From positions 361,001-425,000 of the forward strand of contig JADJTL010000001.1 in the NCBI GenBank assembly GCA_016711215.1: a stretch of DNA of 64,000 bases, in the 5' to 3' direction. The position numbers and the translations under genes are program-made. Positions 18,362 to 27,472 of the stretch are shown one piece after another (the stretch's first letter is position 1; each line of letters starts with the position of its first letter). Below the pieces are notes generated by a model. That model made no database searches. It saw nothing but the letters and a program-made list of their open reading frames with translations, and was not told where the DNA came from. The stretch comes from Pseudomonadota bacterium (GTDB lineage Bacteria; Myxococcota_A; Polyangia; GCA-2747355).

Positions 18362-19264
18362 GTGAGCAGGACGATGCTTCTCATCCGGCAAGAGCGCTCA
18401 GCCGCGCGACCCTCCTGGACCGAGCGGTGGGCGCGTGGCGCGCGCGGCCGCTACGGCTGGCTCGCCGCGGATGCCCCGCTGCGCGACGTGCTCGACCTCG
18501 CCGCTTGCGGCGTCTTCATCGCCGTCGTGCTGGCCCTCTGGGCCGGCTCGGCCAGCCGGGCGCCGCTACAGGTCGGGGTCGACCTCGCGCTGGTCACCGG
18601 CCAGCAGCGCTTCGGCATCTTTCGCGGCAGTCGGCGCCTCGGTGGGGTCGAAGCGCGGGTGCGACGCACCGAGCGCGGATGGCGCCTGAGGCAGCGCTTC
18701 AGCGGGGTCGCCGCCGCTTCAGCGGCTCCGGTCGCCCTCGGCGAGCTGACGCTCGACCTCCGGCGCGATCTCTCGCTGGCGCGGATCGAGGTCGCCGTCG
18801 ACGTCTACCGCCTGGCGCGGCTCGCCGGCACCGCCTTCGGTCAGGCGCTCCCGGCGCTGCCCGTCGGGCTCGAGCGCGTGACGGTCCGCGGGGACTGCGA
18901 CGGCGCGAGCGGCTACTGCGCGCTGGAGGGGCGTGTGCTCGGCCGCCGCTTCGACCAGGCCGTGCGCGTCGGGCGCGGCCCGGTGCTCCCGAGCGCGATC
19001 TATCCGCTGCTGGTGCGCGGCGTGCTTGGCCGCCAGGTCGAGCTCGGCGTCTTCGACCCGCTGACCCTCGACCGACGCGTGATCACCTATCGGCTGCTGG
19101 GTCGGCAGACCATCGCGCTCGGCGGCCGCAAGGTCGAGGCGATGCGCGTGCAGCAGGAGCGCGCCGGATTACGCCAGGCGCTCTGGCTCGACGCCCGCGG
19201 CCGCGTGCTGCGGGAGCAGTGGCACGCTGGGGTATACCTGCAACAGGAAGGGGAGAGCCCTTGA
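18362..19264 (+). CDS. Hypothetical protein coupled to ABC exporter (DUF6134/DUF3108-like)
   Basis: 300 aa. An N-terminal helix (DLAACGVFIAVVLALWAG) anchors the protein. A soluble beta-rich region follows: QRFGIFRGSRRLGGVEARV, TLDLRRDLSLARIEVAVDVYR, VFDPLTLDRRVITYRLLGRQ and WLDARGRVLREQWHAGVYLQQE. Strand patterns of the form x-G-x-W-x-D-x-x-G resemble DUF3108/DUF6134-type lipocalin-like proteins. This is an inference from shape; the function is unknown. The stop TGA overlaps the TTG start of the ABC ATPase, so the two are translationally coupled. Confidence 0.6.
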   Translation: MSRTMLLIRQERSAARPSWTERWARGARGRYGWLAADAPLRDVLDLAACGVFIAVVLALWAGSASRAPLQVGVDLALVTGQQRFGIFRGSRRLGGVEARVRRTERGWRLRQRFSGVAAASAAPVALGELTLDLRRDLSLARIEVAVDVYRLARLAGTAFGQALPALPVGLERVTVRGDCDGASGYCALEGRVLGRRFDQAVRVGRGPVLPSAIYPLLVRGVLGRQVELGVFDPLTLDRRVITYRLLGRQTIALGGRKVEAMRVQQERAGLRQALWLDARGRVLREQWHAGVYLQQEGESP

Positions 19265-20094
19265 GCATCGAAGACGCAAGCGGTCGCGACCTCGCCCCGG
19301 CGGCAACCACGCCCGCCGCGACGGCGAAGCCCGTCCTCGAGCTTCGCGGGCTGCGGCGCAGCTTCGGCGCCTTCGAGGCGGTGCGGGGCGTTGATCTGAG
19401 CGTGGCGCGGGGGCAGGTCTTTGGCCTGCTCGGCCCCAATGGCGCCGGCAAGACCACGACGCTGCGGATGGTCACCGGGCTGCTGCGGCCCAGCGGGGGC
19501 ACGATCCACGTCGGTGGCCTCGACGCCTGGCGGCAGCCGCTCGCCGCGAAGCAGCAGATCGGCTTCATCGGCGACAGACCCTTCCTCTACGAGAAGCTGA
19601 CGGGCAGCGAGTTCCTGCGCTTCGTCGGGGGGCTGTGGGGGATGGCGCCGGCGGACCTGGAGCAGCAGGCGCAGCGCTGGCTCGAGCGCTTCGAGCTCGC
19701 GAGCTGGGCGGGCGAGCCCGTCGAGGCCTACTCGCACGGCATGCGGCAGCGGCTCCTGCTCTGCTCCGCGTTGCTGCACCGTCCGACGCTGCTGATCCTC
19801 GACGAGCCCATGGTCGGGCTCGACCCCCGCGGTGCCGCGCGGCTGAAGCAGGTTTTGCGCGAGCTCGCTGAGCAGCACGCGCTGGCGGTGGTGCTCTCGA
19901 CGCACACGCTGGAGGTCGTCGAGCAGGTTTGCGACGCGCTCGCGATCATCGATCGCGGCCGCGTGATCGCCGCCGGATCGCTGGCGGAGCTCCGCAGCCT
20001 GCACGCCGCGGGGGGCGATCGGCTGGAGCAGATATTCCTCCGGTTGACCGAACCCGCGCGCGCGCCGCAGGCCGACCGCGCGGCGGAAGGCTAG
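19261..20094 (+). CDS. ABC transporter ATP-binding protein (ABC-2 exporter type)
   Basis: 277 aa from a TTG at 19261 that overlaps the preceding stop (TTGA). Walker A GPNGAGKTTT, Q-loop region QIGFIGDRPFLY, signature EAYSHGMRQRL, Walker B LLILDEPMVGLDP and the switch His in LSTHTLEVVE. Pairs with the permease that starts 5 bp after its stop. Probably an exporter of the Nod/Nat type; the substrate is unknown. Confidence 0.9.
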   Translation: MSIEDASGRDLAPAATTPAATAKPVLELRGLRRSFGAFEAVRGVDLSVARGQVFGLLGPNGAGKTTTLRMVTGLLRPSGGTIHVGGLDAWRQPLAAKQQIGFIGDRPFLYEKLTGSEFLRFVGGLWGMAPADLEQQAQRWLERFELASWAGEPVEAYSHGMRQRLLLCSALLHRPTLLILDEPMVGLDPRGAARLKQVLRELAEQHALAVVLSTHTLEVVEQVCDALAIIDRGRVIAAGSLAELRSLHAAGGDRLEQIFLRLTEPARAPQADRAAEG

Positions 20095-20098
20095 GGCG

Positions 20099-21862
20099 TT
20101 GCCAGCGCTGCCCCGCGAGGTCCCCGAGCGCCTAATCTGGCTCGGAACCCTGCTCTGGCCCAAGCTGCGCCCGCAGCAGCTGACGCGGGGTCAGCTCGGC
20201 GTGCGTTGGGTCTTTGTGGCGGTCGGGCTGCTGCTCGCGCTGGGAATCTACGCCGCGGCCGTCTGGTTCCTGCGCCTCTGCTATGGGATCGAGGTCATCG
20301 GGCCGCTGCTCTGCCGGCGCCTGCTCGACGTCGTGCTGCTGGTCCTGCTCAGCGTGCTCTTGCTGAGCAACGTCGTTACGGCGCTGGGTAGCTACTTCCT
20401 CGCGCCTGACCTCGAGCTGCTGGTGCCGGCGCCGATCCCGCCGCGGGTCCTCTTCAGCGCCCGGCTCGTCGAGCAGGCGGCGCAGTCGACCTGGATGGTC
20501 GTCGCCTTCGCGGTGCCGGTGCTCCTGGCCTTCGTCCGCGTGGCCGGTACGCCGCGCTCCTATCTCGCGCTGGCGGCGGTGGTGCCGCCGCTCCTCGCGT
20601 TGCCCGCGCTGGTCGGCTTGATCGTCACCCTCTTGCTCGTGCGACTCTTCCCGGCCGCCCGCGTGCGCGGTCTGGTCGTCGGCCTGGCCTTCGTCGCCTT
20701 CGTCGTGCTCTACATCGTGCTCCGCCTGTTGCAGCCCGAGCGACTGCTCAACCCGGATGGCTTCGCCTCGCTGGTCAGCTTTCTCACGTCCTTCTCCGCC
20801 CCCTCCGGGGGGTGGCTGCCCTCGCGCTGGGCGGCGGTCGTGATCGGCAGCACCTTTCGCGACGACGCAGGGAGCAGCGGGGGGGGCGCGCTGCTGATCG
20901 CGGCGCTCTGGTCGGGGGCCGCCAGCCTGCACGCGATCAGCTCGCTCTTGCATCGCCGCCTCTACGCCGCGGCCTTCTCGCGCAGTCAGGAGGGTCGCGC
21001 CGTGGCGCCCCTCTCGCGCTGGTGGGGGCGTTGGCGTCGACGGCCACTGCCGGCGGACGGTCCGATCCGCCCACCCGGACGACATGGCGTGGCGGCGGAC
21101 TGGGCGCGTTTTTCCGCGGCCCTCGCCCCACGAGGGGCCGTGCGCGAGCTGATGGTCAAGGACCTCAAGCTCTTCGTGCGCGACCCCTCGCAGTGGTCGC
21201 AGCTCGTGCTGCTGGCAGCGCTGGTCTTCGTCTACCTCTACAACTTTCGTCACTTTCGTCAGATCGGCGCGAGCGGGCTGGTGAGTCCCTTGACGCTCTA
21301 TCTCTTCGGGCTCGGTCTCTCCGGCTTCGTCACCACCGCGGTCGGCGTGCGCTTCGCCTTCCCGGTGATCTCGGCTGAAGGGCGCATGCTCTGGTTGCTC
21401 TTCGCCGCGCCGCTGCACCGCGCGCAGCTCCTGCGGGCCAAGCTCGCCTCGACTTTGCCGGCGATGCTCTTCGTCGCCGAGCTGATGGCGATCGTCTCGG
21501 CGCAGATGCTGGGCGCCGGCGCCGCGCTGACCGCCCTAGGCGCGCTGGTCGCGGCGCTGACGGCGACCGCCGCAGCCGGGATTTCGCTCGGGGTCGGCGC
21601 GCTCTTGCCCGATTACCGCGCCGAGAGCGCGGCCAAGGTCGCTGCCTCCTTCGGCGCGCTGGTGTGCATGACCTTGGCGATGCTCGTGGCCTTCGCCCTC
21701 GTCGGCTGGGCCGCCTATCCGGCGGCGGTGTTGGCGGGTCAACGGGTCGCGCGCGTTGGCTGGCTGGTGGTCTGCGCGCTCGGCGCGCTGCTCACCACCG
21801 GGGTCGCCGTCGGGCTCTCGCTTTGGCTAGGCGGACGCGCCCTCGACCGGCAGGCGCCCTGA
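20099..21862 (+). CDS. ABC exporter permease, large two-half membrane protein
   Basis: 587 aa from a TTG at 20099. About twelve hydrophobic segments in two halves: WVFVAVGLLLALGIYAAAVW, VVLLVLLSVLLLSNVV and so on to residue about 230, a charged cytoplasmic loop (about 290-350), then WSQLVLLAALVFVYLY through VGLSLWLGG at the C-terminus. Fits the putative ABC exporter permease family. Forms a complex with the ATPase encoded just upstream; the coupled hypothetical protein may be a third component. Confidence 0.85.
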   Translation: MPALPREVPERLIWLGTLLWPKLRPQQLTRGQLGVRWVFVAVGLLLALGIYAAAVWFLRLCYGIEVIGPLLCRRLLDVVLLVLLSVLLLSNVVTALGSYFLAPDLELLVPAPIPPRVLFSARLVEQAAQSTWMVVAFAVPVLLAFVRVAGTPRSYLALAAVVPPLLALPALVGLIVTLLLVRLFPAARVRGLVVGLAFVAFVVLYIVLRLLQPERLLNPDGFASLVSFLTSFSAPSGGWLPSRWAAVVIGSTFRDDAGSSGGGALLIAALWSGAASLHAISSLLHRRLYAAAFSRSQEGRAVAPLSRWWGRWRRRPLPADGPIRPPGRHGVAADWARFSAALAPRGAVRELMVKDLKLFVRDPSQWSQLVLLAALVFVYLYNFRHFRQIGASGLVSPLTLYLFGLGLSGFVTTAVGVRFAFPVISAEGRMLWLLFAAPLHRAQLLRAKLASTLPAMLFVAELMAIVSAQMLGAGAALTALGALVAALTATAAAGISLGVGALLPDYRAESAAKVAASFGALVCMTLAMLVAFALVGWAAYPAAVLAGQRVARVGWLVVCALGALLTTGVAVGLSLWLGGRALDRQAP

Positions 21863-21979
21863 GCGTTTGCGCCCGTAGCCTTCGTGGCCAGGCGTTTGCG
21901 GCCAGGGGTTGGCGGCCAAGGAATTGCGGCATGCGTCGACGCGCCGGGCGGCGCCTGTTACGCTCGGCACTTAGCTCGC

Positions 21980-22858
21980 ATGATGCCTGTTGCCCCCAGC
22001 GCCCGAGTGCTGCGCCTGCCACGCCAGGGCGCCTTGCTCGTGGGCACCGACCTGCACGGGAATCTGGGGGACTTCCGGCGCCTACAAGCGCTCTTCGAGG
22101 TGGCCCAGCGGCGCAGCGCCGGCGCGGCGCAGCTGCTCTTCACCGGCGACCTGATCCACGGGCCGAACTTCAGCCGGCGCGACTGGCCGGAGTTCATGGG
22201 TTCGTACTACGAGGACCAGTCCGCGCAGCTCCTCGACGCCCTGATCGCGCTGCAGCGGCGCTATCCGGGACAGGTCCACTCGCTGCTCGGCAATCACGAG
22301 CACTCGCACATCGGCGGGCCGCATACGCCGAAGTTTTGGAGCGACGAGACCAAGCACTTCGAGGATACCGTCGGTCCGCTGCGGGCCGCGCGCTATCGTG
22401 CGCTCCTCGAGGGCTTTCCGCTGGTCGCCGTCACGCGCTGTGGCGTGGCTCTGACCCACGCCGCGCCGAACGTGGTGATCGACGGCGCGGCAACGCTCGA
22501 GGCGCTGAGCTACGCCGGTCATGAGCAGATGCGTTTCGACGAGGTCGACGCGATGCCGGCGCTCGGGCGGCTGCTCTGGGCGCGCCGCTGTCCGCGGCCC
22601 GTTGGACAGGCCTTCCTGCGCGCGCTTAGCGATCCCGATGGACCGCCCTTGCGGCTCGTGGTCTTCGGTCATGAGGTCGTCAATCGCGGTTTTCACCCCG
22701 TCAGCGACGAGCAGCTCGTGCTCTCGACGAGCTTCGGTCTTCAGGACGCGAGCAAGCACTACCTCGAGCTGGATCTCGCGGGGAGCTACCGCACGACGGC
22801 AGACCTGCGGCTCGGTCATGAGCTGCTCCCGCTTTACGGCGCCACCCACTCAGGGTAG
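21980..22858 (+). CDS. Metallophosphoesterase (Ser/Thr phosphatase-like)
   Basis: 292 aa; two adjacent ATG codons at 21980 and 21983. Calcineurin-like motifs occur in order: GTDLHGNLGD (variant of GDxHG), FTGDLIHG, LLGNHEHS, LTHAAPN and VFGHEVVN. The metal ligands Asp, His, Asp, Asn, His, His all appear. The motif set is close to PPP-type phosphatases; substrate unknown. No signal peptide. Preceded by a 117-bp spacer with three GGCCA-rich near-repeats. Confidence 0.85.
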   Translation: MMPVAPSARVLRLPRQGALLVGTDLHGNLGDFRRLQALFEVAQRRSAGAAQLLFTGDLIHGPNFSRRDWPEFMGSYYEDQSAQLLDALIALQRRYPGQVHSLLGNHEHSHIGGPHTPKFWSDETKHFEDTVGPLRAARYRALLEGFPLVAVTRCGVALTHAAPNVVIDGAATLEALSYAGHEQMRFDEVDAMPALGRLLWARRCPRPVGQAFLRALSDPDGPPLRLVVFGHEVVNRGFHPVSDEQLVLSTSFGLQDASKHYLELDLAGSYRTTADLRLGHELLPLYGATHSG

Positions 22859-22914
22859 GTAGTTGCCGTGCTAGCGGCCGACGCCTGGACCGAGCCGCGG
22901 CGCCAAGGCGGGAC

Positions 22915-24110
22915 ATGACTCACTCCAGCTCTTCGCGCGTGGCTCTGCGCTGCGCCCTCTTCGTAGGCCTTCTTTTCGCTGGTGCGGGCTGCCGTCGCGA
23001 GGCCTCCAAGCCCGCTCCGGCGGTCGCCCCTGCGGCCACCGCGCCGCCGGCGGTCAACGACCGGACCTGGCCGACCTGGCCTTCGATCCGCGTCTGCCGA
23101 TCGACCCGGCGCGCCAGCCGCACGCGGCCGGCCCCGCGCCGCTCGAGGTCGCCGCGCGCTACATCCTCGTCACCCACGCCGGTGCCGAACGCGCCGTCTC
23201 GCAGCGCAGCCCAGCCGCAGCCGCCAAGCGCGCGGCCGTGCTGGCCCAGCTCGCGCGCCAGCGCGGATCCGACTTTGCGGCCTTGGCCCGCCGCTTCTCC
23301 GAGTCGCCGGTCGCCGTGCGCGACGCCGTGGAGGTCTTTCGCGAGGGCAATGCGGAGCTGGGCTTCGCCGCGCGGGCGTTGGCGCTCGGCGAGGGCCAGG
23401 TCAGCGACCCGGTGCAGACCAAGTACGGCTACTACGTGATCGAGCGCGTGCCGCTGGAGGAGTACTCGACGGCCCACGTGCTCGTGATGTACGCCGGCGT
23501 CAAGCTGGCGCCGCCGGGGCTCTCGCGCACGCGCGCAGAGGCGCTGACGCTAGCTCAGAAGGTCGCGCAGCTCGCCGCCGCGCCCGACGCGAACTTTGCG
23601 CTGCTGGCCAGTCGCTACTCGGACAGCCCGTCGAAGGTGCGCGGCGGGGTGATCGCGCCGCTGCGCCCGGGCCGGCTGCTCGAGGGCTTCGAACCCTATC
23701 TCGCCGCCGTGCGCGCGCTCGCCGATGGCCAGGTCTCGGAGGTCGTCGAGACCCCCTACGGCCTCCACGTGATCAAGCGACTGCCGCTGCGCAAGGTGCT
23801 CGTGCGCCACATCCTGCTCGGGTGCAAGGAATGCGATGCGCAGCCGCGGACCCCGCGCGGGAAACGGGAGGCCTACGCCCTGGCGCTCAAGCTTCTGCGC
23901 CAGCTCCGCGAGCCCGGCGCGGATTTCGCGGCACTGGCCCGCGAGTATTCCGACGACCCCTCGGCCGAGCGCGGCGGCGAGCTGCAGCCCTTCGCTCGGG
24001 GCGAGATGGAGCCGCGCTTCGAGCAATATGCCTTCGCTCTGCGGGTGGGGCAGCGCGTCGACCTGGTTGAGACGCGCTTCGGCTATCACCTGATCCAGCG
24101 TCTCCGCTGA
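22915..24110 (+). pseudogene. Lipoprotein with three parvulin (PpiC) domains, broken by one frameshift
   Basis: ATG at 22915 gives a lipoprotein signal peptide ending LLFAGAGC. At about 23061-23070 the frame must shift by one missing base, after which DLADLAFDPRLPIDPARQ leads into parvulin domain 1 (RYILVTHAG, DFAALARRFSES, GYYVIERV). Domain 2 follows (HVLVMYAG, ASRYSDSPS, GLHVIKRL), then domain 3 (HILLGCKEC, LAREYSDDPSAERGGELQ, GYHLIQRL). Total length is 2 modulo 3, giving 398 residues with one base restored. Periplasmic peptidyl-prolyl isomerase/chaperone by family. The frameshift may be a sequencing error; read literally, the lipoprotein part is only 174 residues. Confidence 0.7.
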
Positions 24111-24129
24111 CCGCCCGAGGGGGCGCGGC

Positions 24130-25437
24130 TCAATGTCCGCCGCGCGCCGCGGGCGCAGGCGCGCAGCCCGTGCCGGCCGCCGGCGCCGCCTCGCGCACGA
24201 GCAGCCAGAGCAGCGCAGAGACCGCCAGCGCGGCGCCGCTGATGAAGAAGATGATGTTCTTATTCGGCGCCGCCTGGATCACCTTGCCGAGCGCCAGGCT
24301 GACGAAGAGCTGCGGTAGCACGACCGACAGGTTGAAGATGCCCATGAAGAGCCCCATCCGCGTCCGCGCCACCTTGTCGCTGAGGATGGCGAAGGGCAGG
24401 CTGACGATGGCGCCCCAGCCGATGCCGACGATGGCCATCAGCGCGTAGAGCACGAGCGGACGGTCGGCCAGCGTGGCGATCGCGAAGTAGCCCATCGCCA
24501 TGATCGCCAGCGCGCCGATGTGCGTGCGGACGCGGCCGAGGCGTCGCGCGATCGGCCCGAACACCGGTCCGGGCAGCAGGAAGCCGACAGCATTCAGCAC
24601 CAAGAAGGCGATCGCGATGATCTGACCCGACTGCGTTGCGCTATCGGCCGCGCTCGTCCCTACGGCGATCAGCCGCTGCTGAATGAAGGCGATGATGTAG
24701 ACGAACATCGTCTGCACGCCGATCCAGGAGAAGGCGTGCGCCAAGAAGACGGGCCAGATCTGAGCCAGACCGCTGTTCGAGGGGCCGGCGCTCTGCTCGT
24801 GCGCGGCCTCCAGGCTGCGCGGCTCGGCTACGAAGCAGGTCGGGAGGATCGAGAAGAGGAGCACCAGCACCATCCCGACGCTGATCAACACCTCGTTGCC
24901 GAAGGTGGCGCCGATAGCGTAGGCGGCCACGCCCCAGAAGCCGGAGATGGTCTGCATCCAGGTGAAGCCCTTGGTGCGGGCCTCGCCCTCGGGCGTGACA
25001 TCGGCGATCAGCGAGCGTGTCGGATTGAAGCTGACGTTGATCGCCAGGTCCAGCGTCAGCGCGACCATCGTCGCCACGATCAGCAGGCTGTGCGCGCCGA
25101 GGAGCCCGTTCATTGCCGCGTGAATGCCGCCGATGCGAGGCAGCAAGAAGAGCATCAGCGCCGCCAGCGTTCCGCCGATGAAGATGAAGGGCCGCCGCCG
25201 ACCGCCCCAGAACCAGACCTTGTCGCTGACGAGGCCGACGATCAGCTGGCCAAAAATGCCGGCGAGCGGTCCCGCGGCCCAGACGAGGCCAACCTCGTGG
25301 ATGTCGAGGTTGAACTTGGTGCTCAGCAGCCAGCTCAGGGCCGAGATCTGCACCGAGAGGGCGAAGCCCATGGCCGTCGCCGGCAGGCTGACGAGCGCGT
25401 AGAAGCCGTTGGTGAGTCTCTTCTGGAACTCGAGCAT
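24130..25437 (-). CDS. MFS sugar transporter, SLC45/maltose-type
   Basis: 435 aa from the ATG at 25437. Twelve membrane helices. The conserved elements LWAAGPLAGIFGQLIVGLVSD-like (helices 2-3), SDKVWFWGGRRRPF (the D-R-K/R rich loop 2-3 of the MFS) and NPTRSLIADVTPE (loop 4-5) match the sucrose/maltose-proton symporter group related to SLC45 and bacterial MalT. Immediately downstream of malQ on the same strand, which supports uptake of maltose or maltodextrins. Substrate inferred from context. Confidence 0.8.
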   Translation of the reverse strand: MLEFQKRLTNGFYALVSLPATAMGFALSVQISALSWLLSTKFNLDIHEVGLVWAAGPLAGIFGQLIVGLVSDKVWFWGGRRRPFIFIGGTLAALMLFLLPRIGGIHAAMNGLLGAHSLLIVATMVALTLDLAINVSFNPTRSLIADVTPEGEARTKGFTWMQTISGFWGVAAYAIGATFGNEVLISVGMVLVLLFSILPTCFVAEPRSLEAAHEQSAGPSNSGLAQIWPVFLAHAFSWIGVQTMFVYIIAFIQQRLIAVGTSAADSATQSGQIIAIAFLVLNAVGFLLPGPVFGPIARRLGRVRTHIGALAIMAMGYFAIATLADRPLVLYALMAIVGIGWGAIVSLPFAILSDKVARTRMGLFMGIFNLSVVLPQLFVSLALGKVIQAAPNKNIIFFISGAALAVSALLWLLVREAAPAAGTGCAPAPAARGGH

Positions 25438-25527
25438 CGGGGGTCCTGTTCTCCAGAGGGTCAAGTCGCTGCGGTGGCGGGGCGCCCACAGGGCTGCGCA
25501 GGCGCCGCTGCGGGCGGGCGGTCCGTG

Positions 25528-27066
25528 CTAGCTGGCCGCGGGAACGTGCTTGGGCTTGGGCTTGTTCAGGGGATCCTCGGCGCGGCAGTAGACGTCGCTC
25601 AGTCGCTTCAGTCGGGCGGCGAGCTCGGGCGTCAGCGCGTCGGTGGCGCAGCGCCACTCCCAGTTGCCGCCCATCGTGCCAGGCACGTTGAAGCGGGCCT
25701 CCGTGCCGAGGCCGAGCAGGTCCTGCAGCGGCGCCATCGCCACCAGCGCGGGTGAGGCCCAGACCGCGCGCACGAAGTCCCAGGCAAGGTTCTCGCCGCT
25801 CGAGCCGAGGTATTCCTCGGCGTAGGCGCGATCGCGAGGACCGGCAGAGGCCTGCCATCCCAGCACCGTATCGTTGTCATGCGTGCCGGTGTAGGCGACG
25901 CAGTTCGTCTCGTAGGTGTGCGGTCGATACTCATTCTCGCCCTCGAAGGCGAAGGCGAACTGCAGGATCTTCATCCCTGGGAACCCGAACTGCTCGCGCA
26001 GCGCGACCACGTCGGGCGTGATCAGCCCGAGGTCCTCGGCGATGATCGGCAGCGAGCCCAGCGCCTTGCGCAGCGCCGGGAAGAGCGCCGCGCCGAGACC
26101 CGGCTCCCAGCGCCCATGCTCGGCCGTCGCGTCGCCGTAGGGCACCGCCCAGTAGGCTGCAAAGCCGCGAAAGTGGTCAATGCGAAAAAGGTCGTAGCAG
26201 GAGAGCTTGGCCCGCACGACGTCGATCCACCAGGCGTAGCCCGTTTCGTGGTGCTTGGCCCAGTCGTAGAGCGGATTGCCCCAGAGCTGCCCCGTGGCGC
26301 TGAAGTAGTCCGGGGGCACGCCCGCGACCGCCGTGGGCAGGCCCTGGGCGTCGAGGCGGAACAGCTCGCGCTTGGCCCAGACGTCGGCGCTGTCATAGGC
26401 GACATAGATCGGCAGGTCGCCGATGATGCGAACGCCTTGGCCGTTCGCATAGGCCTTGAGCTCCTCCCATTGGCTGAAGAAGAGGTACTGCGCGAACTGG
26501 TGCAGGGCGATGCGCTCGGCGAGCGCGACGCGGGCCTGCGCGAGTGCTGCCGGCTCGCGCAGCCGCAGGGGCGCCTCCCAGCAGTCCCAGGACCCCTCGT
26601 TGACGGAGCCCTTGATCGCCATGAAGAGCGCATAATCGTCGAGCCAGGCTGCCTGCTCGCTGCAAAAGCGCGCCAGCTCCTCGCGCATGGCCGGCGTCGA
26701 GCGCTGGCGAAAGCGCCCGAAGGCGCGTTCGATCCGGCTCCAGACGAAGGCGATGACGCGCTCGAACTCGACGCGTGCGTCGTCGAAGGGGTGCTCGGGT
26801 CGCAGCTCCTCCGCGCTGAGCCAACCGGGACGCTGGAGCCGCTCGAGGTCGATCAGCAGCGGATTGCCGGCAAAGGCCGAGAAGCACTGGTAGGGCGAGT
26901 TACCGAACCCTGTTGGTCCGAGCGGGCAAACCTGCCAGAGCTGCTGCCCGGCGGCGGCCAGCCAGTCGACAAAGCGGTGGGCGGCGTCGCCCAAGGTCCC
27001 GATCCCCTGCGTCCCGGCCAGCGCCGTCGGATGCAACACCACCCCGCTACAGCGTTCCAGATACAC
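25528..27066 (-). CDS. malQ: 4-alpha-glucanotransferase (amylomaltase)
   Basis: 512 aa, standard GH77 length. Typical markers: GTLGDAAHRFVDWL at the N-terminus, GDLPIYVAYDSADVW, the nucleophile region FRIDHFRGFAAYW, acid/base IIAEDLGLITPD and GTHDNDTVLGW. It transfers glucan segments between maltodextrins and releases glucose. The gene is followed 90 bp later by the MFS carrier gene, probably as one operon. Confidence 0.95.
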   Translation of the reverse strand: MYLERCSGVVLHPTALAGTQGIGTLGDAAHRFVDWLAAAGQQLWQVCPLGPTGFGNSPYQCFSAFAGNPLLIDLERLQRPGWLSAEELRPEHPFDDARVEFERVIAFVWSRIERAFGRFRQRSTPAMREELARFCSEQAAWLDDYALFMAIKGSVNEGSWDCWEAPLRLREPAALAQARVALAERIALHQFAQYLFFSQWEELKAYANGQGVRIIGDLPIYVAYDSADVWAKRELFRLDAQGLPTAVAGVPPDYFSATGQLWGNPLYDWAKHHETGYAWWIDVVRAKLSCYDLFRIDHFRGFAAYWAVPYGDATAEHGRWEPGLGAALFPALRKALGSLPIIAEDLGLITPDVVALREQFGFPGMKILQFAFAFEGENEYRPHTYETNCVAYTGTHDNDTVLGWQASAGPRDRAYAEEYLGSSGENLAWDFVRAVWASPALVAMAPLQDLLGLGTEARFNVPGTMGGNWEWRCATDALTPELAARLKRLSDVYCRAEDPLNKPKPKHVPAAS

Positions 27067-27472
27067 CGTTCACCTCATCAGCAGTGACCACCGGGGCGGC
27101 CGAAGGTAACCAAGGGCCCAGATTGTGTAGCCGCCCGAAGTGGCCTTAGGCAAGCTCTTTCCAGCGGATTTCAGCGAGTCGACGCGCCAGCGCGAGGCCT
27201 TCACCCAAGCGCGCGCGCTCCCGGCTCCGGCGCGGCCGGAGTGCAGGGTCAGAGCGCCCATCGATCCGGCCGCTCCGCCAAGGCGAGGGCAAGGCGCCAC
27301 TTAGGGCGCCCCGACAGGTCAGCACCACCTTGACGTGGGTGCCTAGGTAGCATATTGGAGTACCCGCGAAGGCGCTTTACGGCGACCCCCATTCGGGCGC
27401 CCAGGCTGTGCCCCGGCGGCCGGTCGGCCATTGAGCAACTCGAAGTATGGAGCAACGCGAAGGGTTCGCCAG
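27067..27472. other. Intergenic region of about 400 bp upstream of malQ
   Basis: Probably carries the divergent promoters of malQ (minus) and the exported hypothetical (plus). It has no convincing gene. A minus-strand reading frame ending at 27146 closes with a helix-like SRERARLGEGLALARRLAEI, which could be a decayed gene end, but it is short and its beginning is random-looking. Confidence 0.4.

Noticed and set aside
27146..27328. Short minus-strand frame ending in a natural-looking helix
   Set aside because: Only about 25 of its 60 residues look protein-like and there is no start signal or family; not enough to call a gene.
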